The notes under the pieces are model-generated. The model searched no databases. It saw only the letters and a program-made list of their open reading frames with translations, and was not told the DNA's origin. This document shows positions 8,096 through 16,181 of a stretch of DNA of 23,127 nt, in pieces. Within the stretch, counting starts at the first letter, position 1; the number at the start of each line of letters is the position of its first letter. The position numbers and the translations under genes were made by a program. Where the stretch lies: positions 1 to 23,127 of the forward strand of contig DGXM01000220.1 in the NCBI GenBank assembly GCA_002396325.1, given 5' to 3'. The stretch is from Treponema sp. UBA4232. GTDB lineage: Bacteria; Spirochaetota; Spirochaetia; Treponematales; Treponemataceae.

Positions 8096-9609
8096 TGAAA
8101 TGCGCCCGAAAGACTCGTGTTCTTGCAGCCATTGTTTGCGGATTGACGGTGTGGCTTCCTTCTGCTGCTGCACAGGAGTCCTTTGATTTTTCCGATGAAG
8201 CGTTGTTCGGCAGTGCTGATGATTTTTCGGATCCGGACGATGCCTTTTTCGAGGATGATGGCATTGAAGAGCTTCAGGTGCCGGAAGATGGTCCATCTGA
8301 TTTGTCCAAGGGCGTGCTTTTTGATTCCGGAAGTATAAAAGTCAGCGGCAGCTTTGATATGAAGGCTTCCACATACACGACTCTCTACAGTCCTGACGAC
8401 GGATTGAACTTCGGCGAAAGACTCCGGGACACAAGGTTTGCACCCGCGGCAGATGCGATGCTTTCCCTTGATGCGCGGCCTACCCAGAATCTGCGGATGT
8501 ACACTAAATTCGGAATCAAATTTCCGTACAAGGATTCAATATCCGTGGATACAACAACCCTTGCGGCTATGGCTGGTCTGAATCCTACGGATCCTCTTGA
8601 TCGGCAGGGATATTATGCATTGCTCGGGAATGTTATTTCTTCTTCCACGATTGCCGACTGGCTTTATCTGAAGGAGCTTTTCACCGACTTCAATGCGGGG
8701 GACCGTCTGTTTTTCCGCTTCGGACTTCACACGGTTTCATGGGGCGCAGGATTTTTCTTCAGTCCCGTCTCTGATATGATCAATACGTCATCAATAGATC
8801 CGGAAAACACATCTGCTCAGGTGAACGGGAGCCTGAATCTTCGTGCGCAGCTTACATTCCCGGATTCACAGAACTGCCTCTGGTTCTACGTGATTCCTGA
8901 TTCCAAGGTTTCCACGCCTTCTTCCAGCGGTACTCCGCTTTCTGTGTATCTTAATTCAGCTCAGTTTCCCTACAGTTTCAAGAAAACCGCTTTTGCCGCA
9001 AAGGCCGACATTCTGGTGAAGAACTGGGAGCTTGGAGTCGGAGCCTTTTTCAAACTGGAGAGTGCGCCGCGCATAATGTTTACGGCATCGGGAAGCGTGC
9101 TTGACGGGAAGATCGGCGTGTTCGGCGAGGCTGTGTTGAGATACGGCAGCGACAAACAATGGACAGACAGCACCGATTGGGGTGGAAAAAATCTTTATTT
9201 TCAGGGCACGATAGGTGGAATGTATCTCTGGAATGATCCGAAGATTACGTTTATGGCTCAGTATTATTTTGATTCGAATGAAGATGACCACGAATACACG
9301 ACTTTCGGGCACAATATTGCCGCCACAGTCAATTTTGGAAGAATTGGAACATCGGATCTTACAGCAAATGTGCTCGGCTTGTTCTATCTTGGAAAAAAAT
9401 CCGAGACTGAATTGAGCAAAGTGATTTCAATCTACCAGAGCGGCAGGATATATATGCCTTACGCGGGGATTGTTTCCGCAATGCTCACGTATTCACCATT
9501 CAAGAATTTCAGCGTGAGCGGCGGACCCTATCTTACCTGGCTGGCTATGGACCGTGCTCCCGATGTGGGACTGAAGCTTTCCGTTACTCTTGGCGGTGGA
9601 AAATTTTAG
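8095..9609 (+). CDS. Predicted outer-membrane beta-barrel protein of the export operon
   Basis: The 504-residue protein has a signal peptide (1-26, cleavage near Ala-Ala-Ala-Gln), then a strongly acidic, Phe-containing segment (about 28-70), then roughly 430 residues of alternating strands with Gly/Asn/Asp turns typical of a transmembrane barrel. The pattern resembles DUF1302-type barrels, which in proteobacteria sit beside LolA-like proteins and RND/MMPL pumps; that assignment is tentative. The last strand ends in Gly-Gly-Gly-Lys-Phe, with a C-terminal Phe. GAGGGG lies 8 nt before the start, which overlaps the LolA-like stop. It is likely the outer-membrane receiver or exit channel for the cargo of this operon. 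Confidence 0.8.
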   Translation: MKCARKTRVLAAIVCGLTVWLPSAAAQESFDFSDEALFGSADDFSDPDDAFFEDDGIEELQVPEDGPSDLSKGVLFDSGSIKVSGSFDMKASTYTTLYSPDDGLNFGERLRDTRFAPAADAMLSLDARPTQNLRMYTKFGIKFPYKDSISVDTTTLAAMAGLNPTDPLDRQGYYALLGNVISSSTIADWLYLKELFTDFNAGDRLFFRFGLHTVSWGAGFFFSPVSDMINTSSIDPENTSAQVNGSLNLRAQLTFPDSQNCLWFYVIPDSKVSTPSSSGTPLSVYLNSAQFPYSFKKTAFAAKADILVKNWELGVGAFFKLESAPRIMFTASGSVLDGKIGVFGEAVLRYGSDKQWTDSTDWGGKNLYFQGTIGGMYLWNDPKITFMAQYYFDSNEDDHEYTTFGHNIAATVNFGRIGTSDLTANVLGLFYLGKKSETELSKVISIYQSGRIYMPYAGIVSAMLTYSPFKNFSVSGGPYLTWLAMDRAPDVGLKLSVTLGGGKF

Positions 9610-9626
9610 AGGAGCGCACAAGACTG

Positions 9627-11759
9627 ATGGCTGAAGTGCTTTTGGAATTGCAACATGCTTACTATTCATATCCTCAGACCGATGTGCAGGCATTGAATGA
9701 TGTGACGCTTTCCGTGCGGCAGGGGGAATATATTGCGCTTTTGGGAGCGAACGGTTCCGGCAAAAGCACTCTTGCCCGCCTTTTTGCAGGTTTTTTCGAG
9801 CCTGATTCCGGAACAAGGACTGTTGCCGGCGGCGTGATTCCGGGCATTGTCTTTCAGCAGCCTAAAGATCAGATTGTTGCGGCCGTCGTGGAAAGAGACA
9901 CTTCCTTCGGTCCTCAGAATCTTGATATGGACGACGGCGAAATTGAACTGCGCACGATGGAATGTCTTTCTTTGGTGGGACTCGGCGACCGTGCGCTTTC
10001 CCGTTCGTATGAGCTTTCGCTTGGTCAGACTCAGAGACTTGCATTTGCCGGCATTCTTGCACTTTTTCCCGATCTCCTGATTTTGGATGAAGTGACCGCA
10101 ATGCTTGATCCGGCCGCCAGACATGAGATATTGCAGCTTATTGACGGATGGCAGAAAAAAGGTCATGCCGTAATCCATGTGACTCACGATCTGGACGAAA
10201 CTCTTCATGCCGACCGGGTGATTGTGCTTGATCATGGAAGGGTTGTGTTCGACGGAGATAGGCAGTCTTTTATGGCAGACGGCTCACTTCTGAATTCACT
10301 TTTCGGTGCCGGCTCTCTTTCTGAGTCCAGGTCTGTTCCTGAAAATGCTGAAACGACTCTCCGCGTGAGAAATCTTTCGTTTTCATACCCGTCGCGCAAA
10401 GTGTTTTCCAATCTTTCCTTCGAGTTGAAAAAGGGAACGGTTACGGCTCTTACAGGTCCCAGCGGCTGCGGAAAGTCCACTTTGTTTGAATGTCTTGCGG
10501 GGCTTCGCGCGGCTGGCGGCGGAACAATTGAAGCGTCGGGAAGACCTGTGCTTGCTCTGCAGGAAAGTGAGGCTTCTCTGTTCGAGACTTATGCTGCGGA
10601 TGATGTTGCTTTCGGTCCTGGAAAAAAAGGATTGGAGGGAGAGGCCCTTGTGGAATCCGTGAAAAAATCGATGGATATGGTGGGGCTCCCGTATGACGAA
10701 TTTGCGGACAGAGGCACGTTCAAACTTTCCGGCGGGGAAAAAAGGAAACTTTCGCTTGCAGGCATAATTGCCCTCGGTGCTGATGTGATGATTTTCGATG
10801 AGCCCACGTCGGCACTGGATCCCCTTTCGCGGAAAAAGGTGCTTGAATCATTGCGCAATCTTGCAGACAACGGAAAAACGGTTCTTTTCAGCACACACAG
10901 AATGGAAGAGGCGGATATTGCAGACAACCGTTTGGTTTGGGAAAATCTTACGGCGGAGCAAAATTCGGATTCCGGTCCGGAGAAAAAAACTTCTGCGGAA
11001 AATGAGAATCTGAACGAATACAAACTCATGCCTAATGCATCGCTTCTTTCGTCTCTGCAGAAAACCGCATCTGCACTTACTGCGCCCCCGGAAATCCCTG
11101 ATTCCGTAATAGGAAAACTTGGCGCGGGGGGGAAGTTCGCATTGTTCCTTGCCCTGTTTGTGGGAATCCTCGCTTCCGGCTCACTCTGGTTTTCGCTTGC
11201 GATGCTCTTTCTTACAGTGTGCTATGCCCTGCTTGCGAAATATCCCCTCAAAAAGCCTCTGTATGCGCTGTGGAAACTTCTGCCCCTGCTGATTCTGTTT
11301 TCGGCATTCCAGTTTGTGTTCTATTCCACTTCGGCAGACACAACCCCTGTTCTTTTCAAATGGAAGTGGCTTGTAATCACTCAAGCGAAAGTCGGAACCG
11401 TGCTCAAAAGTTTTGTGCGTGCCCCGGCGGTGATTATTGCGCTCGGCACATTCATTTTCTCCACTGACGAAAGACAGATTATGGATGGAATGGCGGTCTT
11501 GTTGAAACCGCTTTCAATGATCGGAGTCCCGGTGCGCTACTTTGTGCTTACGGTGGGGATTATGTTCCGTTTTGTGCCTCTGCTTTTGGAGGAACTTTCC
11601 GACATCATCAAGACTCAGCTTGTGCGAGGGGTGTTCAGCGATGCAAAGGGATTGAAGAAAATCCTGATGCTGGTGCCGCTTTTTGTTCCTCTGATTCTAC
11701 AGACCTTCAGAAAATCACAGGCTGTGGCCGATGCTCTGACTGCCCGCTATTTCTCTTGA
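9627..11759 (+). CDS. ECF transporter energising module, fused EcfA-EcfA'-EcfT
   Basis: One 710-residue chain carries the three parts of an energy-coupling factor module for vitamin or metal uptake. ATPase 1 (about 1-230) has Walker A GANGSGKST (40-48), Q-loop VFQQ, an altered signature LSLGQ (130-134), and DEVTA in Walker B. ATPase 2 (about 243-440) has GPSGCGKST (277-285), signature LSGGE (367-371) and DEPTSALD. A linker (441-495) leads to an EcfT/CbiQ-like membrane domain with about five helices. Its coupling motifs are recognisable as QLVRG (664-668) and ALTARY (703-708), although not exact Ala-Arg-Gly. No S component, which would define the substrate, is in the window, so the module may be shared by unlinked S proteins (group II). 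GAGGAG lies 12 bp before the start, a rather long gap. It follows the barrel gene by 17 bp and may be co-transcribed. Confidence 0.88.
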   Translation: MAEVLLELQHAYYSYPQTDVQALNDVTLSVRQGEYIALLGANGSGKSTLARLFAGFFEPDSGTRTVAGGVIPGIVFQQPKDQIVAAVVERDTSFGPQNLDMDDGEIELRTMECLSLVGLGDRALSRSYELSLGQTQRLAFAGILALFPDLLILDEVTAMLDPAARHEILQLIDGWQKKGHAVIHVTHDLDETLHADRVIVLDHGRVVFDGDRQSFMADGSLLNSLFGAGSLSESRSVPENAETTLRVRNLSFSYPSRKVFSNLSFELKKGTVTALTGPSGCGKSTLFECLAGLRAAGGGTIEASGRPVLALQESEASLFETYAADDVAFGPGKKGLEGEALVESVKKSMDMVGLPYDEFADRGTFKLSGGEKRKLSLAGIIALGADVMIFDEPTSALDPLSRKKVLESLRNLADNGKTVLFSTHRMEEADIADNRLVWENLTAEQNSDSGPEKKTSAENENLNEYKLMPNASLLSSLQKTASALTAPPEIPDSVIGKLGAGGKFALFLALFVGILASGSLWFSLAMLFLTVCYALLAKYPLKKPLYALWKLLPLLILFSAFQFVFYSTSADTTPVLFKWKWLVITQAKVGTVLKSFVRAPAVIIALGTFIFSTDERQIMDGMAVLLKPLSMIGVPVRYFVLTVGIMFRFVPLLLEELSDIIKTQLVRGVFSDAKGLKKILMLVPLFVPLILQTFRKSQAVADALTARYFS

Positions 11760-11784
11760 AGAACATGGTGAAATGGGGTATGCT
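11756..11784 (+). promoter_or_regulatory. Probable promoter of pepT
   Basis: TTGAAG (11756-11761, overlapping the stop codon of the ECF gene), a 17 bp spacer and TATGCT (11779-11784) form a moderate promoter. The predicted transcript start is at about 11791, exactly the second in-frame ATG of pepT. Confidence 0.45.
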
Positions 11785-11790
11785 AATCTT

Positions 11791-13062
11791 ATGACAGCAA
11801 ATACAAATGATATTTTTAAAACAATATATGCAAACAGTCTTTTGGAGCGTTTCCTGCGTTATGTGAAAACCTATTCGGAAAGTGACAGTGCCAAAGCCGA
11901 TGCCGGAATCCAGCCGAGTACACCCTGGCAGAAGGATATGGCGGCTCTTCTTTTGTCGGAATTGAACGCCCTGGGACTTCAGGATGTCCAGACTACGGAG
12001 TGGTGTTACACATACGGACGGCTTCCCGCATCTCCGGGAATGGAAAATGTTTCCCCCATCTGTCTGCTTGCCCACATTGACACCGTTGAGGAAGTGACCG
12101 GAAAAGACGTGAAGCCGATTGTGCACAAGGATTACGACGGAAAGGCAATCACTCTGCCGTACGGAAATGTTCTCGATCCCGAAACGGATTGTGCGCTCAA
12201 ACAGGCTGGTGACGAAAGGGACACAATCATCACGAGCGACGGAACGACTCTGCTTGGTGCGGATGACAAAGCCGGTGTTGCGGAGATTATGACGTCTCTT
12301 GAATATCTAGTGAGTCATCCCGAAGTGAAGCACGGAACAATCGAAGTGATTTTTTCTCCCGACGAAGAAACCGGACACGGAATGGATCATGTGCCGCTGA
12401 ATCTTTTGCAGTCGAAATGCGCCTATACTGTTGACGGAGGACATATCGGTGAGCTTGAGACTGAATGTTTCAATGCATTCAAGAGCGACGTGGTGTTCAA
12501 GGGAAACTCCATCCATCCGGGAAACGCACGCCCGGGATTTGTAAACGCCGTATGCATGGCATCCGCTTTTGTGTCATCTCTCCCGCGTCATCAGATGCCT
12601 GAGACCACAGACGGAAAGATGGGGTTTTACGCCCCGATGACTGTGGAAGGCAGCATAGAATCCGCAACGGTGAGTCTGATTCTCCGCGACTTCACGATGG
12701 AAGGAATTGAGAAAAGAAAACACCTTGTTGATTTGACGGCTCAGACAGTGGCGCTTTCTTACGGCGGGGAAGTTTCCGTGACTCACACCCGGCAGTATCT
12801 GAACATGAAAGACGTGCTGGACAAAAATCCCGCCGTGGTGCAGAATCTTGTGGAGGCCTACAAATCCGCCGGCATCGAGCCTGTGTTTCCTCCAATCCGC
12901 GGCGGTACTGACGGCTCCCGTCTTACGGAAATGGGCATCCCTACACCGAATATTTTTACCGGCGGACACAATTATCATTCGCGTTCCGAGTGGGCCAGTT
13001 TCAGCCAGATGATTCATGCGGTCGATGTGCTCATTCAGCTTGCGATACAGTGGACAAAGTGA
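11791..13062 (+). CDS. pepT: Tripeptide aminopeptidase PepT (M20 metallopeptidase)
   Basis: This cytoplasmic di-zinc aminopeptidase removes the N-terminal residue of tripeptides. The M20 metal and catalytic residues are in place: LLAHIDT (His and Asp), LLGADDKAGVAE (bridging Asp), SPDEETG (general-base Glu and metal Glu), VDGG, and the C-terminal RGGTDGSRL...GGHNYHS with the last metal His. The length (423 residues) is normal for PepT. Two ATGs are possible, 11773 and 11791. Neither has a Shine-Dalgarno sequence. I prefer 11791 because a promoter-like element would start transcription there, but the longer form (429 residues) cannot be excluded. It lies 31 bp after the ECF gene and 78 bp before murA. 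Confidence 0.93.
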   Translation: MTANTNDIFKTIYANSLLERFLRYVKTYSESDSAKADAGIQPSTPWQKDMAALLLSELNALGLQDVQTTEWCYTYGRLPASPGMENVSPICLLAHIDTVEEVTGKDVKPIVHKDYDGKAITLPYGNVLDPETDCALKQAGDERDTIITSDGTTLLGADDKAGVAEIMTSLEYLVSHPEVKHGTIEVIFSPDEETGHGMDHVPLNLLQSKCAYTVDGGHIGELETECFNAFKSDVVFKGNSIHPGNARPGFVNAVCMASAFVSSLPRHQMPETTDGKMGFYAPMTVEGSIESATVSLILRDFTMEGIEKRKHLVDLTAQTVALSYGGEVSVTHTRQYLNMKDVLDKNPAVVQNLVEAYKSAGIEPVFPPIRGGTDGSRLTEMGIPTPNIFTGGHNYHSRSEWASFSQMIHAVDVLIQLAIQWTK

Positions 13063-13071
13063 CGGGGCATT

Positions 13072-13093
13072 TCTAAGAACTGAAGTTTTTAGA
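13072..13093 (+). other. Hairpin between pepT and murA
   Basis: TCTAAGAAC (13072-13080) and GTTTTTAGA (13085-13093) pair over 9 bp, with one G-T wobble in RNA, and close on a TGAA tetraloop. No T-run follows. It is either a weak stop or processing site in the 78 bp gap, or an operator-like palindrome. Confidence 0.4.
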
Positions 13094-13140
13094 GACCCAC
13101 TGATGTGAATCTTTCGGAATTAATATAGAAGGAAATTGAT

Positions 13141-14424
13141 ATGTTTGAATACCATGTTGAAGGCGGAATACCAATCAAGGGAACAATCCGCGCAAGTGGA
13201 AACAAAAATGCCGCATTGCCGTGTATTGCAGCGGTGCTTCTTACAAAAGAGGACGTGATTCTGCGCAATATGCCGGAGATTGAGGATACCCACGTGATGA
13301 TTCAGATTCTTCAGTCCATGGGTGTGACTGCGGAAAAGATTGAAGACCATGTGTGGAAGTTCAATTCCTCCGCCTTGAACGGAAATACGATTCCCCATGA
13401 TTTGAGTAAAAAAATCCGTGCGTCAATTCTCTTTGCGGGACCTCTTCTTGCCCGTTCTGGAAAAGCCGTGATGCTTCCCCCCGGAGGCGATGTTATTGGA
13501 AGACGGCGTGTCGATTCGCATTTTCTTGCCCTGACCGAACTGGGAGCCCGCGTGACGACCAACGGGAAATTCGAATTCTCTGCAAACAAACTCGTGGGTG
13601 CCGACATCTTCCTTGACGAGACTTCTGTTACCGCTACGGAAAATGCCGTGATGGCTGCGGTGCTTGCAGAGGGAAGAACGGAAATCACCAATGCTGCCAG
13701 CGAACCCCATGTGCAGGATTTGTGCAATATGCTCAATTCAATGGGAGCAAAAATCAGCGGAATCGGAAGCAATATTCTGAACATCGAGGGTGTGAAAAAA
13801 CTCGGCGGCACCGATTTCACGATTGGGCCTGATTTTATGGAAATAGGTTCATTCATTGGACTTGCGGCGGCGACCAGAGGTTCCATAAAGATTACCGGTG
13901 TGAATCCCCGCGACATGAGGCCTCTGCGCATATCTTTCGGCAAACTCGGCATACGCTGGGACATAGACGGAGACGAACTCACGGTTTCTGCGGGGCAGGA
14001 GATGCGGGTGAACTCTGATTTGGGTGGAATGATTCCGAAGATTGACGACAGTCCGTGGCCCGGATTTCCGCCGGATTTGACTTCGATTATGACGGTTGTT
14101 GCGACTCAGGTGGAAGGCACCGTGCTCATTTTCGAAAAGATGTTTGAGAGCAGAATGTTTTTTGTGGACAAACTCATCAGCATGGGAGCCAGAATCACTC
14201 TCTGCGATCCCCACAGAGCGGTTGTGTCAGGTCCGAGCGTGCTTCACGGCGATCATCTTGTGTCTCCTGATGTGCGGGCCGGAATGGCTATGGTGATTGC
14301 CGCAATGGTTGCCCGTGGTGAAAGCGTAATCAGCAATGTGTACCAGATTGAGCGCGGCTATGAAAATCTTGTGGAGCGTCTTCAGTCCCTTGGAGCCAGA
14401 ATCGAGAGGGTGGAAGTGAAATGA
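13141..14424 (+). CDS. murA: UDP-N-acetylglucosamine 1-carboxyvinyltransferase MurA, with Asp in place of the catalytic Cys
   Basis: MurA transfers enolpyruvate from PEP to UDP-GlcNAc, the first committed step of peptidoglycan synthesis, in the cytoplasm. The 427-residue length and EPSP-synthase-like fold are typical. Lys22-Asn23 (SGNKNAALP), the RASILFAGPLLAR segment, GFPPDLTS with its catalytic Asp, and the C-terminal RGYENLVERL are all present. In the active-site loop the usual Cys (PGGCxIG) is replaced by Asp117 (PGGDVIG, codon GAT at 13489-13491). The same change in mycobacterial and chlamydial MurA gives an active enzyme that fosfomycin cannot alkylate. AAGGAAA sits 7 nt before the ATG. 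The murA/murZ paralogue question cannot be settled from one copy. Confidence 0.95.
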   Translation: MFEYHVEGGIPIKGTIRASGNKNAALPCIAAVLLTKEDVILRNMPEIEDTHVMIQILQSMGVTAEKIEDHVWKFNSSALNGNTIPHDLSKKIRASILFAGPLLARSGKAVMLPPGGDVIGRRRVDSHFLALTELGARVTTNGKFEFSANKLVGADIFLDETSVTATENAVMAAVLAEGRTEITNAASEPHVQDLCNMLNSMGAKISGIGSNILNIEGVKKLGGTDFTIGPDFMEIGSFIGLAAATRGSIKITGVNPRDMRPLRISFGKLGIRWDIDGDELTVSAGQEMRVNSDLGGMIPKIDDSPWPGFPPDLTSIMTVVATQVEGTVLIFEKMFESRMFFVDKLISMGARITLCDPHRAVVSGPSVLHGDHLVSPDVRAGMAMVIAAMVARGESVISNVYQIERGYENLVERLQSLGARIERVEVK

Positions 14425-14456
14425 CGGATACGTTTCAAAATCCGTCTGACTTTTGC
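14423..14456 (+). terminator. Possible terminator of murA
   Basis: GACGGAT (14423-14429, overlapping the stop codon) and ATCCGTC (14440-14446) form a 7 bp stem with a 10-nt loop. Only a short T4 follows a few bases later, so termination would be weak. Confidence 0.45.
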
Positions 14457-14493
14457 AGGAGAGGGGGCTGACCAATAAGTTTGCCATCTGGTG

Positions 14494-14585
14494 TCATTCC
14501 GAACTCGTTTCGGAATCTATGCACTATATCTAGCGCAGATGCTGAAACAAGTTCAGCATGACAATACTTTTGGATCAGCCCCGAC
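14494..14585. repeat. Dispersed palindromic repeat, copy 2
   Basis: Two perfect palindromes lie side by side. ATTCCGAA (14496-14503) pairs with TTCGGAAT (14509-14516); ATGCTGAA (14539-14546) pairs with TTCAGCAT (14552-14559) over a 5-nt loop. The tail GACAATACTTTTGGATCAG follows. The second palindrome and the tail match the copy at 11-110. The whole gap 14425-14774 (350 bp) shows no gene; besides this repeat it holds the murA hairpin and the promoter of the next gene. Confidence 0.75.
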
Positions 14586-14655
14586 ATAAGACCAATCCGG
14601 CAAGGAAAAATTCTCGGGAAATTTACAATAAATGTGAAACTCGACATTCGGGTGA

Positions 14656-14684
14656 TTTACAAAATGCCCCATATTGTATACTAT
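14656..14684 (+). promoter_or_regulatory. Possible promoter of the BspA-like gene
   Basis: TTTACA (14656-14661) is followed after 17 bp by TACTAT (14679-14684); the overlapping TATACT (14677-14682) gives a closer -10 match but a 15 bp spacer. The predicted leader to the ATG at 14775 is about 85 nt. Confidence 0.45.
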
Positions 14685-14774
14685 GATTTAGAACAAGGTT
14701 CCCGGAAGTCTTTTTTGGGGGACATCGAAAAAAAATGTTTGCTTCGGGCGTGCCGTGGCAATCAGGGAGAAGTT

Positions 14775-16037
14775 ATGAAAAAAAGGATTTTTGCGGCGGT
14801 TTTTGCCGTGACTGCGGCTTTTGCATTTGCGGATCGTCCAGATTCAAGTGGAAAGTGGATTGTAAGATACAGAGGGGATAATGTTGAGCTGGTTGGAGCG
14901 AAGGCTTCTGTTTCCGGCGATGTGGTTGTGCCTGATACTATTGACGGTCTTCCTGTTACTGGACTCAGGGAATCTGCTTTTGAGGATGAGGATGACATCA
15001 CTTCTGTCCGTCTGCCGAAGACAGTGCAGAAAATCGGTGAAAATGCCTTTTCAGGCTGCGGAAGCCTTAAGAAAATCAATCTTGAGGAACTCACTTCACT
15101 TGAGAGCATTGGAATGGGAACCTTTGAGTATTGCCGTGAGTTGACTGATGTGAAACTGCCTGCCGGTCTCAAGGCAATCGGAACAGACGCTTTCTATGAG
15201 TGCTCGTCTCTCAAGAGCATCGTTATTCCTGTTTCTGTCCGTGTGATTGGTGAGGATGCATTTGATGACACGGGAATCGACAGGGTAAGGATCCCGGAAC
15301 CGACCCATATTTCAAGGCATGTGTTTGACTCAAGCGTTTTGCACGAGGTTTTCGAGGGAAGTCAGGCTGCAAAAGTTATGGAAAATTGCGGCTATACATA
15401 TGACTATATCTTTGTGAAGGACGGTGAGGAAGGCTCTGGTATTGAATATTCCGACTACGATGCATGGAAGGATTCCGGATTCGAGGAAGTTTCGGAGTCG
15501 TCGGATTCATCCGGCTCAAGTTCCTGGTGGGATTCTGATGAGATAGATGAAGACGCTATGGACATATACGACAGCTACGATGATGAAGACATGGGACCTG
15601 TAGCCAAGGAAGATCTTGCCGCTATGGTTGACCGCATCGTTGAGATTGCAAACAGCGGAAAGCTTTCTGTTTCTGATATGGGAACAGTGGAAGGAATGTA
15701 CGGCTGCTCTTACCTGTTGGACGATGATCTTATCTATTTGGTCGATCCAAAATATGCGGTGCCGTATGTTTGTGAAATCTGCCCCTCCGACGATGGAGGA
15801 AAGACACCCAACTTCGTGTACGTGATTTACGGCCGCCCCAACAGTGAGAATCGCGAATATTTCGGATATAAGGCAACCCGTATTGTCGGTCAGCATATGG
15901 ATGACATCATCGACAAATCCATTCCGTTCGCAGACGTTTACGAGCAGGCAAACAAGTGGGTCATCGAATACAGGAAGACTGTGAAAATCAACGGTGTTGA
16001 TTACGAGGTTCTCTGCACTGATGTTGATGGCGACTAG
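14775..16037 (+). CDS. BspA-like leucine-rich-repeat surface protein with an unrecognised C-terminal domain
   Basis: The 420-residue protein has a signal peptide (MKKRIFAAVF..., cleavage near Ala-Phe-Ala). It is followed by five or six LRR_5/BspA-type repeats (residues about 45-200), each with the pattern 'LP..v..IG..AF..C..L..I'. An acidic Ser/Asp/Trp-rich linker follows (about 238-290). The last 125 residues form a domain I do not recognise, with motifs such as YGCSYLLDDDLIYLVDPKY and VIYGRPNSENREYFGYKA. BspA-type repeats are common in surface proteins of oral and gut treponemes and often bind host or bacterial partners; that role is inferred here. The ATG at 14775 has GGGAGAAG 4-5 nt upstream and starts the signal peptide, so I prefer it to the longer open frame. 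A strong terminator follows, so it is probably monocistronic. Confidence 0.85.
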   Translation: MKKRIFAAVFAVTAAFAFADRPDSSGKWIVRYRGDNVELVGAKASVSGDVVVPDTIDGLPVTGLRESAFEDEDDITSVRLPKTVQKIGENAFSGCGSLKKINLEELTSLESIGMGTFEYCRELTDVKLPAGLKAIGTDAFYECSSLKSIVIPVSVRVIGEDAFDDTGIDRVRIPEPTHISRHVFDSSVLHEVFEGSQAAKVMENCGYTYDYIFVKDGEEGSGIEYSDYDAWKDSGFEEVSESSDSSGSSSWWDSDEIDEDAMDIYDSYDDEDMGPVAKEDLAAMVDRIVEIANSGKLSVSDMGTVEGMYGCSYLLDDDLIYLVDPKYAVPYVCEICPSDDGGKTPNFVYVIYGRPNSENREYFGYKATRIVGQHMDDIIDKSIPFADVYEQANKWVIEYRKTVKINGVDYEVLCTDVDGD

Positions 16038-16056
16038 GCATTGATTATACTATAAT

Positions 16057-16120
16057 AAGCAGTTGTTTACGAATTAAGATTGATTTTATGTCTTAACTTC
16101 GCTGACAGCTGCTTTTTTTT
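16057..16120 (+). terminator. Strong rho-independent terminator after the BspA-like gene
   Basis: A long two-part stem is visible: AAGCAGTTGT pairs with ACAGCTGCTT (one wobble), and inside it CGAATTAAGA pairs with TCTTAACTTCG (one bulge). The stem runs directly into eight T. Confidence 0.85.
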
Positions 16121-16146
16121 GTTCAAAATCCCCTAAAATATTTTGA

Positions 16147-16175
16147 TTGACTATAACGGTTTTTCCTGTTATCAT
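16147..16175 (+). promoter_or_regulatory. Promoter of ptsI, implying a leaderless mRNA
   Basis: TTGACT (16147-16152), a 17 bp spacer and TATCAT (16170-16175) make a good sigma70 promoter. Transcription would begin about 7 nt after the -10 box, at the ATG of ptsI (16182). There is no room for a ribosome-binding site between them. Confidence 0.65.
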
Positions 16176-16181
16176 AAAATC

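Noticed and set aside
14634..14774. Longer start for the BspA-like protein
   Set aside because: The extension places 47 residues before an obvious signal peptide and overlaps the probable promoter.
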